64,000 bases of DNA from Vallitaleaceae bacterium 9-2 (GCA_038396585.1 CP121691.1:3720001-3784000), one strand, 5' to 3'; counted from the stretch's first letter, positions 53,704-60,768 are shown. Program-made: numbers and translations. The notes: generated by a model not told the origin, from the sequence alone.

Positions 53704-54711
53704 TTACCAAGTAAATCCTTCTGCATTTTCTTTTGTCAGTTTTTTCACTTCAATCGGCATCACTTCTGGAACAATCGATCCCCAGTATTTTGCAAGAGCA
53801 ATCCCCAAACCAATACGTACTTGGTCGCGTGGGAATTGTGCCACTGTACATTTAAAGATGTCACCGTTTAAGATTGCATCGACCGCTTCTGGATGTCCAT
53901 CCACGCTATATAAGCCAATATCTTTTTGCGCTGACTCAATCGCTGCCAAAGTTCCAAGGGCTCCACCATCATTGACACTAAAAATCGCAGAAAGGTCTGG
54001 ATGTGCCTGCATCATGTTCTCTGTAACGGTCATTGCTTTATCTCTTTCTTGCTGACCATTTTGATTGTCAACGATTTCAATTCCCGGATAATTTGCAACG
54101 GCAGCTTTAAACCCTTCAACACGCTCAAGAATTGGAACCACCGGAATACCGTTTAAGATAGCAACTTTTCCTTCTCCACCTAAGTCTTCTGCCATTTGCT
54201 CTCCTGCCAAATAACCTGCATCATAGTTTTTGGATCCGGCAAAAGAATCAATGGGTCCATTTGCCTGCGCATCAATCGCAACGACAATAACACCCGCATC
54301 TTTGGCTTGAATAACTGCCGCTTCAACGCCTACACTATCCGTTGGGTTGATCAAGAGTATATCAATCTCTTTTTGAATCATATCTTCAATATCACTAATC
54401 TGTTTGTTCACATCATGCGATGCATCTGTCGTGATAGCCGTAGCACCAATCGAAGCACACGCTTCTTCAAAAGCTTCGTGCATCGTTACAAAATATGGGT
54501 TATCCATGTCTTGAAACGACATCCCTATAACAAGATCACCCGTTGCATTTGCACTGCCTGAACCGCTATCATCTGTTGATGCATCTTGCTTAGCTGTTGT
54601 TCCTGAAGTTTCATCTTTACCTGAACCGATTGGTTCTTGTGTACATCCGCTAAGTACGAGTGCCAATACTAATATCATTGCTACCATAATTCCAAAACGT
54701 GTTCTTTTCAT
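53704..54711 (-). CDS. Ribose-type sugar-binding lipoprotein
   Basis: A 335-residue periplasmic-binding-protein-like lipoprotein. The lipobox is LSGC (C23), a Ser/Asp/Gly linker runs to about residue 58, then an RbsB-type two-lobed domain starts at DLVIGMSFQDMDNPYFVTM, with TDSVGVEAAVIQAKDAGVIV and FSVNDGGALGTLAAI later. It delivers a sugar or polyol to the RbsA/RbsC-like importer. AAGGAGAGATAAGCA precedes the ATG. The leader upstream contains tandem hairpins and a terminator that probably control the whole operon. Confidence 0.93.
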   Translation of the reverse strand: MKRTRFGIMVAMILVLALVLSGCTQEPIGSGKDETSGTTAKQDASTDDSGSGSANATGDLVIGMSFQDMDNPYFVTMHEAFEEACASIGATAITTDASHDVNKQISDIEDMIQKEIDILLINPTDSVGVEAAVIQAKDAGVIVVAIDAQANGPIDSFAGSKNYDAGYLAGEQMAEDLGGEGKVAILNGIPVVPILERVEGFKAAVANYPGIEIVDNQNGQQERDKAMTVTENMMQAHPDLSAIFSVNDGGALGTLAAIESAQKDIGLYSVDGHPEAVDAILNGDIFKCTVAQFPRDQVRIGLGIALAKYWGSIVPEVMPIEVKKLTKENAEGFTW

Positions 54712-54819
54712 TGCTTATCTCTCCTTTGATTTTTTTAGTTGGTGTTGAACGCGTAACTATCCCCACAAGCCTCCTTTCATACTTGCTACATTGTTAACTT
54801 TAAATGCCTTTAACGTGTC

Positions 54820-54877
54820 AAAAAAAGCCTTACAGATTTGTGAATGATGTGTCATCACAAATTATCTGTAAGGCTTT
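54820..54877 (-). terminator. Attenuator-like intrinsic terminator in the transporter operon leader
   Basis: On the minus strand AAAGCCTTACAGA pairs with TCTGTAAGGCTTT; after a 3-base bulge TTTGTGA pairs with TCACAAA; then a T run follows. It lies between the response-regulator stop and the binding-protein ATG, about 110 bases before the latter. Its 5' arm includes the 3' arm of the second UUAUG-loop hairpin, so the two structures exclude each other. A TTGACA at the end of the T run could also start new transcripts, but its -10 (TTAACA, 18 bases on) is weak. Confidence 0.88.
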
Positions 54878-54886
54878 CATAACCTT
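54870..54886 (-). promoter_or_regulatory. Second UUAUG-loop hairpin (P2) of the transporter leader, antiterminator
   Basis: AAGG and CCUU enclose the 9-base loop UUAUGAAAG. The CCUU arm is also part of the terminator 5' arm, so formation of this hairpin would prevent termination. It lies 4 bases after the first hairpin of the pair. Confidence 0.65.
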
Positions 54887-54890
54887 TTTC

Positions 54891-54911
54891 AAATGCCACT
54901 CATAAGCATTT
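54891..54911 (-). promoter_or_regulatory. First UUAUG-loop hairpin (P1) of the transporter leader
   Basis: AAAUGC and GCAUUU enclose the 9-base loop UUAUGAGUG. It begins 7 bases after the response-regulator stop codon. The tandem arrangement with the next hairpin resembles RNA targets of ANTAR antiterminators, and an ANTAR protein is encoded directly upstream. Confidence 0.65.
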
Positions 54912-54917
54912 TGTATT

Positions 54918-55493
54918 TTATTTTTGAATTAATTCATTGGCTTCGATAATTTTTTCGGCTAATGTTGCCATCTTGATATTTTTATCTCGGCTCATCTTTT
55001 GAAGCTTTTTCATCGCTTCATGTTCTCGCAAATGATGATTTTCCATCAAAATTCCTTTGGCCCTCTCGATGTACTTACGGTCTTCATACTTTTTTTCCGT
55101 TTTTATCAGCTGTTGTTCGATATTTTTATAATCTAAAAATCTGCTATTACTTGTCTGTATCGCCACTTTGATGTCTTGTTTGGATATAGGTTTAATTAAA
55201 TATGCATATACTCCAACTTCATTGGCTTTCTTGACTAATTTTTGATCATGGTATCCGCTAACGATAATACTGGGGATCGATAGTTTTTCATTGATCTGTC
55301 TAAGTGCATCAATACCATTAATAATAGGCATATTGATATCCATAATAACCATATCCGGTTTTTTTTCTAGTACCTGCTTAACTGCATCCTTACCATCTGT
55401 TGCTTCTCCAATTACTTCATGTCCTAGTTCTTCCAGATTCGCTTTGAGTCCCATAAGTGAAATATACTCATCTTCAGCAATAATAACCTTCAT
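54918..55493 (-). CDS. Response regulator with receiver and ANTAR RNA-binding domain
   Basis: A 191-residue antiterminator. The receiver domain has the acidic pair at E7/D8, phosphoacceptor D52 in VIMDINMP, S79 and K101 in YLIKPIS. A coiled helix leads to a C-terminal ANTAR domain (RKYIERAKGILMENHHLREH, then EAMKKLQKMSRDKNIKMATL). ANTAR proteins bind tandem RNA hairpins and block terminators. The open frame starts 8 codons earlier; AAAGGGGATTTT lies before ATG 55493. It follows the kinase gene by 23 bases and precedes a leader with exactly such hairpins. It is the cognate partner of the ABC-kinase fusion. Confidence 0.93.
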   Translation of the reverse strand: MKVIIAEDEYISLMGLKANLEELGHEVIGEATDGKDAVKQVLEKKPDMVIMDINMPIINGIDALRQINEKLSIPSIIVSGYHDQKLVKKANEVGVYAYLIKPISKQDIKVAIQTSNSRFLDYKNIEQQLIKTEKKYEDRKYIERAKGILMENHHLREHEAMKKLQKMSRDKNIKMATLAEKIIEANELIQK

Positions 55494-55516
55494 AAAATCC
55501 CCTTTCATTAAAACCA

Positions 55517-57400
55517 TTATCTGCCTAAAAAAATTCTTTCCGAATCTAATCTGATATTAACTTTTGCACCTGAATCATTGGTAAATTCAATAACGCCTTT
55601 GAATTCATTCTTGATCATGGATGTTACAATGGTCAACCCTAAACTTTTGTCTTTTTCTATATTAAAGTTTGGGGGAAATCCTTTTCCATTATCATGAATC
55701 TGAACATAGACTCCATTATGTTTTTTATATCCCAATATCATGACTTTTTTGTTCATATGCACCTGATCTGTAAATGCATATTTGTTACAGTTACAAATCA
55801 ATTCATTAATCAATAAAGCAATCGATGTCGCTTTACTATAGGGTATAAACATATCTTCAAAATCCACTTCTATATCCACATCGGATTCCAATTCTGAAAA
55901 TTCAATGATGACACTAATAAGCTCTTTGATATTGATGATACTGCGTCCCAATTGATCTTTTGATAACAAATCATGGACAGCGGCAATACTTTTAATTCTA
56001 GAAATCGTATTATCCAATATATTTTCAACTTCATTCTTATATTCTTGACTGATATATCTTTTTTGCAAGGCAATATAGCTGCTGATTGCTTGTAAATTGT
56101 TTTTTATTCGATGATGGCTTTCTTGCAGCATCGCTGAACGTCCGATAAGACGCGTATCTTCAATAGATATTGCCGCCTGTTGAGCAAATGCCATTAAATA
56201 TTTTGCTTCTTCTTTTGAATGTACGTATGTTTCCTTATAAAAAATCTGTATAACACCTGCCACTCTTGAGCGAATACTTAACGGGACACAGATAAGGGTT
56301 TTAACTTGTCCTTTTTCTTTAAAATACGAACAAAATTCTTTATCACGATGATTCGAGTAAAATAGCGTATCTTCATCCAATAGCTGAAAAACAAAGTCTT
56401 CACGAACTTTTACATGCAAGGGTTCATCCTTATGATATACGTAAGTATCAATTTTTGTACGTGTACTATAATCTAACAAATCAATACACGTCCCATCACA
56501 ATTCATGGCTTTTGACACACTTTGAGCTAAAAACAACAGAACGTCCTTTAATTCATACTCGGAAGTTAAAAGTTCAGCTGCTCGAAAAACACTATTGAGT
56601 ACCTCTTCATTTTCATCATATTTTATATCCAGATGACTATCTTGAACACTATTATCTTTTTTAAAACTATAACTATCCAAAAGGCGAAGAAGTTTACGCG
56701 GATCATTTTTAGCTTCTGCTGCTGTAAATTTACCTACGCTTTTACCTTTTGACAATACTGAAATATTATCAGCAATCTTTAATGCTTCTTCCCAGTTTTT
56801 TGTTACATAGATGACACTGCCTCCATGCCGCTTATATTCTTGTAAAATTTTAAATAGTGTCGAGACTTTTGATGTGCTTAAGTTTTCTGTCGGCTCATGT
56901 AGGACAACCAGCTGCGGGCTATGCATAAATGTCTTGGCTATTTCTAATAACTTGCATTGCTCTTGTGTCAACCTTGCTACTTTTTCTTTGACATGGATAT
57001 GTATATTCAGATGCTGTAACACTTCTTCTGATTTTTTCTTGATTTTTCTCCAATGGATAAATTGTGTTCCTCGAATTTTGGGCAAACGGTTCAGCCATAA
57101 GTTCTCAGCTACCGTCAAATGACGAACCAAAGAATTTTCTTGAAATAAAAAGGCTATATCTTGATTCGATCGATTCAATAAGGACTTGGGGCTTAAGTGC
57201 TGACCATCGTAAAACACTTGTCCTTCTTCCAGGGGTGTAATCCCCGCCAACACAGATACAAACGATTTTTGTCCGGAATTATTTTCACCGACGATAACAT
57301 GTATCTCACCTCGTTTTAATTCAAGGGAAATATTTGAAATTTTAAATCCATCAGGACTTTGCCCTGCCAAGTTAACAACTTTTAATATTGTATCTGACAC
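55517..57400 (-). CDS. Fusion of degenerate RbsA-like ABC domain, GAF domain and HisKA_2 histidine kinase
   Basis: A 627-residue cytoplasmic protein. Residues 1-240 align with the first ABC domain of RbsA, but the catalytic motifs are altered: Walker A reads VGENNSGQKSF (the invariant Lys is Q44), the C-loop LTQEQ, Walker B VVLHEPTENL (Asp is H168), and the H-loop His is K201. The Q-loop Q87 is kept. A GAF domain spans about 265-415. The HisKA_2 dimerisation helix ESHHRIKNNLQAISSYIALQ has phosphoacceptor H430. The HATPase domain shows N532 (LLINELI), HDNGKGFP and SLGLTIV. The start is GTG, with TTGGAGA 8 bases upstream. No membrane segment is present. It should phosphorylate the ANTAR regulator encoded next; the pseudo-ATPase may dock on the transporter (inference). 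Confidence 0.92.
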   Translation of the reverse strand: MSDTILKVVNLAGQSPDGFKISNISLELKRGEIHVIVGENNSGQKSFVSVLAGITPLEEGQVFYDGQHLSPKSLLNRSNQDIAFLFQENSLVRHLTVAENLWLNRLPKIRGTQFIHWRKIKKKSEEVLQHLNIHIHVKEKVARLTQEQCKLLEIAKTFMHSPQLVVLHEPTENLSTSKVSTLFKILQEYKRHGGSVIYVTKNWEEALKIADNISVLSKGKSVGKFTAAEAKNDPRKLLRLLDSYSFKKDNSVQDSHLDIKYDENEEVLNSVFRAAELLTSEYELKDVLLFLAQSVSKAMNCDGTCIDLLDYSTRTKIDTYVYHKDEPLHVKVREDFVFQLLDEDTLFYSNHRDKEFCSYFKEKGQVKTLICVPLSIRSRVAGVIQIFYKETYVHSKEEAKYLMAFAQQAAISIEDTRLIGRSAMLQESHHRIKNNLQAISSYIALQKRYISQEYKNEVENILDNTISRIKSIAAVHDLLSKDQLGRSIINIKELISVIIEFSELESDVDIEVDFEDMFIPYSKATSIALLINELICNCNKYAFTDQVHMNKKVMILGYKKHNGVYVQIHDNGKGFPPNFNIEKDKSLGLTIVTSMIKNEFKGVIEFTNDSGAKVNIRLDSERIFLGR

Positions 57401-57432
57401 GCATTGTTCTCCAATCGTATAAAAATTACAAT

Positions 57433-57479
57433 AAAAAACACCTATCTATTGTCACATTTGTAATATGACATGTAGTAGG
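57433..57479 (-). terminator. Attenuator-like intrinsic terminator in the kinase operon leader
   Basis: On the minus strand CCTA and CTA pair with TAG and TAGG around a one-base bulge; then TGTCATATT pairs with AATGTGACA (9 pairs, one G-U) around an ACA loop; then TGTTTTTT follows. It lies between a consensus promoter and the kinase GTG. The first CCTAC is shared with the second UUAUG-loop hairpin, so the two exclude each other. Confidence 0.8.
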
Positions 57480-57493
57480 CATCCATAACCAAC
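57475..57493 (-). promoter_or_regulatory. Second UUAUG-loop hairpin (P2) of the kinase operon leader, antiterminator
   Basis: GUUGG and CCUAC (one U-U mismatch) enclose the 9-base loop UUAUGGAUG. Its 3' arm is the first part of the terminator stem. It lies 5 bases after the first hairpin, nearly the same spacing as in the transporter leader. Confidence 0.62.
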
Positions 57494-57498
57494 ACATA

Positions 57499-57517
57499 TT
57501 CACCAACCATAAGTGAA
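57499..57517 (-). promoter_or_regulatory. First UUAUG-loop hairpin (P1) of the kinase operon leader
   Basis: UUCAC and GUGAA enclose the 9-base loop UUAUGGUUG. It would form about 16 bases after the expected transcription start. The loop matches those in the transporter leader in seven of nine positions. Confidence 0.65.
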
Positions 57518-57539
57518 TTATTTCTCAACTTCTGTACAA

Positions 57540-57568
57540 ATTATACAATGGCTATAATGAATTGTCAA
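57540..57568 (-). promoter_or_regulatory. Consensus sigma-A promoter of the kinase / response-regulator operon
   Basis: TTGACA, a 17-base spacer and TATAAT match the consensus exactly on the minus strand. Such a strong promoter followed by a terminator and antiterminator hairpins fits control by antitermination rather than by initiation. Confidence 0.92.
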
Positions 57569-57622
57569 CACATTTTTTAAAATTCTTGTCAAACACGCAT
57601 CAAATACTCTTAATTTGCTCAG

Positions 57623-57654
57623 AAAAAAACCCCTGAATCATTGATCCAGGGGTT
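57623..57654 (-). terminator. Intrinsic terminator of the cold-shock gene
   Basis: AACCCCTG and CAGGGGTT pair on the minus strand with a further ATCA/TGAT pairing inside, followed by a T run. It lies about 25 bases after the stop codon. Confidence 0.92.
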
Positions 57655-57677
57655 AAGCGTCTATATATTATAAATAA

Positions 57678-57875
57678 TTATAGGCTAACTACGTTTTCAG
57701 CTTGAGGGCCTTTGTTTCCTTCAACTACGTCGAATTCTACTTTTTCGCCTTCTTCTAAAGTTTTGAAACCGTCTTTTTGGATTTGTGAGTAATGTACGAA
57801 TACATCATTTCCTTCGTCTGAAGTGATAAAACCAAATCCTTTGTCTCCATTAAACCATTTAACTGTTCCTGTCAT
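57678..57875 (-). CDS. Cold-shock protein, CspA family
   Basis: A 65-residue OB-fold protein with both RNA-binding motifs: [11 protein letters not shown] (RNP1) and DVFVHYSQI (RNP2). It binds single-stranded RNA as a chaperone. GGAGG lies 10 bases before the ATG. The leader is about 100 bases or more, as is common for csp genes. The fatty acid desaturase gene lies just upstream in the same direction, which could be a cold-adaptation pairing. Confidence 0.96.
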   Translation of the reverse strand: MTGTVKWFNGDKGFGFITSDEGNDVFVHYSQIQKDGFKTLEEGEKVEFDVVEGNKGPQAENVVSL

Positions 57876-57989
57876 AATAAATTACCTCCGAATTTTTATT
57901 TCCTTGATTCATTTGTAACATAAAACTATAGCTTTCTTTCAATAAAAATTCAGCTGATAATTTGATACACATAATACAAGGTTGATTTA

Positions 57990-58017
57990 ATCATACACTA
58001 TTTTCAGAAAAAATCAA
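57990..58017 (-). promoter_or_regulatory. Candidate promoter of the cold-shock gene
   Basis: TTGATT, a 16-base spacer and TATGAT lie on the minus strand about 115 bases before the ATG, leaving a long leader. The match is good but not perfect. Confidence 0.55.
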
Positions 58018-58072
58018 GTCTTTTTAGCAAATTTGTATGATTTTTTCTAAATTTCCTTCAAAAAAATGAGTA

Positions 58073-59074
58073 TTAATTATAGTTTTCCCTCAATTTTAAT
58101 TCTTGGAAGGAAATTAACCGTTTTCTTTTTTGATCATATATTTGTAATAAGGCCAGTTTTAAACTCTCTTTAAAGCCAACTGTCTTGACACCTTGCAACT
58201 CATTTATACTGTAATAACACTTCTTCAGATGATAGTTTGGAATTCGTGAATTCAAGTGATGAATATGATGGTAGCCAATGTATCCACTAAACCATTCTAA
58301 AATGGATGGAAGCTGATAGAATGTACTTCCCTTTAACGCGGCATCGACACTATTCCATTCACTGGCTTCTTCCCAGTAGACATCTTCAAATTGATGCTGT
58401 ACGTAAAACATCCACACGCCGATGGATCCTGCAACAAACATCACCGATAGCTGAATCAAAAGATAGGCTTCTATACCAAACATCAAGGACAATACGATTG
58501 CTTGTACCAAAATTCCAACATTTGTAACTACATAACCGATATGCTCTTTTTGAGACGCATGTTTTGTTGGAAAACGTTGTAGAATGGTAAAAAGAAAAAT
58601 CGGTGCCACGCCAAAAAGAAATAGCGGATGTCTAAACAACCGATACCAACCTTTCATTAATACAGGCTGTGCCTTATATTCTTCAACCGTTAACGTCCAT
58701 ATGTCCCCTGCGCCTCTTCGATCAAGGTTACCTACTGCGCCATGATGGATATTATGATCTTTTTGCCAGGCAGGATATGATGTAAATGTGAGAATTCCAA
58801 AGAAAAATCCAAGCCTTCGATTCCATTTTTCACTAGCGGTAAACGATTGATGCGTACAATCATGGAAAAGGATAAATACGCGAACCATAAATAATCCATT
58901 TAAAATTATTAAGGGAATCAGAACAAACCAACTCACCTGTGCTTTATATAGATACATGGTAAACATTAATAAAGCTATATATACTACAACTGTATTCATT
59001 ATCTGACTGATAGCTTTTTTTAGACTCGGTGTTGCAAAAGGTTTTAACTGTTGATTCCATTCTTTTCTTGTCAT
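58073..59074 (-). CDS. Membrane fatty acid desaturase (di-iron, three histidine boxes)
   Basis: A 333-residue membrane enzyme with the three histidine boxes of acyl-lipid desaturases: HDCTH (H71, H75), HNIHH (H107, H110, H111) and HHIHH (H269-H273), with hydrophobic pairs between them. Such enzymes use oxygen and a di-iron centre to put double bonds into membrane lipids. AAAGGAG precedes the ATG. The promoter carries a Fur-type box, so it may be turned off when iron is plentiful. A desaturase needing oxygen is surprising if the organism is a strict anaerobe; it may be facultative, oxygen-exposed, or use the enzyme otherwise. Confidence 0.93.
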   Translation of the reverse strand: MTRKEWNQQLKPFATPSLKKAISQIMNTVVVYIALLMFTMYLYKAQVSWFVLIPLIILNGLFMVRVFILFHDCTHQSFTASEKWNRRLGFFFGILTFTSYPAWQKDHNIHHGAVGNLDRRGAGDIWTLTVEEYKAQPVLMKGWYRLFRHPLFLFGVAPIFLFTILQRFPTKHASQKEHIGYVVTNVGILVQAIVLSLMFGIEAYLLIQLSVMFVAGSIGVWMFYVQHQFEDVYWEEASEWNSVDAALKGSTFYQLPSILEWFSGYIGYHHIHHLNSRIPNYHLKKCYYSINELQGVKTVGFKESLKLALLQIYDQKRKRLISFQELKLRENYN

Positions 59075-59118
59075 AATATCTCCTTTACGATAATATGTAG
59101 TATTGATAACTACTTATT

Positions 59119-59147
59119 ATTGTAATGGTAATGATTATCATTGTCAA
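59119..59147 (-). promoter_or_regulatory. Sigma-A promoter of the desaturase gene
   Basis: TTGACA, a 17-base spacer and TACAAT lie on the minus strand about 45 bases before the ATG. The spacer is almost entirely taken up by a Fur-like box. Confidence 0.88.
59126..59145. promoter_or_regulatory. Fur box inside the desaturase promoter
   Basis: TGGTAATGATTATCA matches the 7-1-7 Fur consensus TGATAATNATTATCA in all but one defined position. The wider GGTAATGATTATCATTGTC matches the 19-base consensus in 17 positions. It lies between the -35 and -10 boxes, so a bound Fur-family repressor would block RNA polymerase. Confidence 0.85.
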
Positions 59148-59241
59148 GCTTTTTTGACTTTTTTTACCACATCATTTCCCCTTTATTGTATTCTCTTTTA
59201 TCTCCAGTTGACGAAAAATCCTAATCACAATCTATATTGAT

Positions 59242-59269
59242 TTGATTTCATTCCAATCAATGATATAAT
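59242..59269 (+). promoter_or_regulatory. Candidate promoter of the receiver/AraC gene
   Basis: TTGATT, a 16-base spacer and TATAAT lie on the plus strand about 80 bases before the ATG. Confidence 0.55.
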
Positions 59270-59352
59270 TAAAAGCAATGATATACAAATATGTTGCACC
59301 ATATTATGAAATCTACCTTAACAACTATAATGGAAGCATATAGAGGGGAAAA

Positions 59353-60768
59353 ATGACGACTGTATTGATAGTTTCGGAAAACAGGAAATTTTTAAAAAAC
59401 ATATGTGAAACACTTGTTGAATACGAAAACATAGTGATAAAAATAGTAAACTACAGTACAAGTGCCTTTGATGCTTTTGTGTCGCATAAACCTGATGTGA
59501 TCATCATTGATTCTCTTATTATGATACCTCTGCATATTTTATTGAATGAACTTAAACAATGCCGTTGGCCATTTTCTATTCTCATTTATGGTGAAATAAA
59601 AGAGCTAGCTAATTGGAAAGATCTTAATATTAAATGCATTGAAAAAAAAGATCTACAAGAGGTGGGACGTATCATACTCGATACTAAAACTCAAGCATTA
59701 AGCGCTACTTTAAAAACTTCTACATATAACTCAACGAAAAAATTAAAAAGTGAATCCTATTTCATTACACCTGAATATTATCACATCCTAATATCCAAAT
59801 ACGTTGGACATGACAATGTTATTCATGATGACACTCTAAAAAAATTGAACCAACATATAGATACTTTAGGAAATCCCGAAATTTTTAATGTTTTAAATCA
59901 AGATATCATCATAGCCTTTAAACAATCTGACATCAAAATATCTAATGCCCTTAATAAAGTCCATTCTATTATAAAATATTATATCAGCCCTAATTATGTT
60001 TCCATATACGCAAAAAAGATTCGGTGGGATAATGTGAATAGTATTTGTATGGAATTATTAACCGCTACAGATTTTTGTTACTTTTTTCATGGCGAAAGTG
60101 TCAACTATACCTTAATGACTGAGCGACTCAAAAAAAGTAGCTTTCAAAAGAATATTTATTTTATAACTGATATTTTTACAGATATCATCAAAAATGACAT
60201 CGTATCATTGAAGGAACGCTTAGCCAATATTTATTTGCATAACATAAAAGCCACCTTAGATAACGCTTCTTTACGTCATTTTAGAGACACACTAACTTTT
60301 GCAAATGCTTTTTTCTCTAAAATGCTTACGCTTCCTCTTGAACGGCATAATACAAACTATATATCTATAGAAAACGAATTTGAAGATGTATTAGATGCAT
60401 TTGTTACATTGGCAACAAAGCTTAACGAGTTAAAATTTTCTGATATTGTCTCAAATGCCATGATTTATTCATTTCAACATTATGGTGAAGAATTATCCTT
60501 ACAAGATATAGCGAAGGCTCTTTCTGTATCAAAGATGCATTTAAGCCGGGTCTTTAAGCTACAAACACATATGACCTACTTAGAGTTTCTACAAGGCTAT
60601 CGCCTTTTTATAGCCAAGGAACTGTTGATAAATGATCAAAGAATGATTAATGAAATCGCTGCTATGACAGGTTACGAAGATTCACGATATTTTTCAAAAA
60701 TGTTCAAAAAGAATGTAGGTATCTCTCCAAAAGAATATCGGAGCAAACATCAAAATGGCATATTCTAA
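59353..60768 (+). CDS. AraC-family regulator with degenerate receiver-like N-terminus
   Basis: A 471-residue regulator. The first 115 or so residues follow the receiver fold (TTVLIVSENRKFLKNICETL, KPDVIIIDSL, FSILIYGEI, KCIEKKDL). The aspartate in VIIIDS is kept, but the acidic pair that holds the metal ion is replaced by Ser-Glu (VSENRK). A long middle region with no named domain leads to a C-terminal AraC double helix-turn-helix (LSLQDIAKALSVSKMHLSRV, MINEIAAMTGYEDSRYFSKM). GAGGGGAAAA precedes the ATG. It is followed in the same direction by a dehydrogenase gene 49 bases away, and probably controls this and the transketolase genes. Confidence 0.85.
   Translation: MTTVLIVSENRKFLKNICETLVEYENIVIKIVNYSTSAFDAFVSHKPDVIIIDSLIMIPLHILLNELKQCRWPFSILIYGEIKELANWKDLNIKCIEKKDLQEVGRIILDTKTQALSATLKTSTYNSTKKLKSESYFITPEYYHILISKYVGHDNVIHDDTLKKLNQHIDTLGNPEIFNVLNQDIIIAFKQSDIKISNALNKVHSIIKYYISPNYVSIYAKKIRWDNVNSICMELLTATDFCYFFHGESVNYTLMTERLKKSSFQKNIYFITDIFTDIIKNDIVSLKERLANIYLHNIKATLDNASLRHFRDTLTFANAFFSKMLTLPLERHNTNYISIENEFEDVLDAFVTLATKLNELKFSDIVSNAMIYSFQHYGEELSLQDIAKALSVSKMHLSRVFKLQTHMTYLEFLQGYRLFIAKELLINDQRMINEIAAMTGYEDSRYFSKMFKKNVGISPKEYRSKHQNGIF

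Noticed and set aside
54757-54780. Tiny leader peptide ATG AAA GGA GGC TTG TGG GGA TAG before the transporter operon
   Set aside because: Only seven codons, no ribosome site ahead of it; the AAAGGAGG within it looks accidental.
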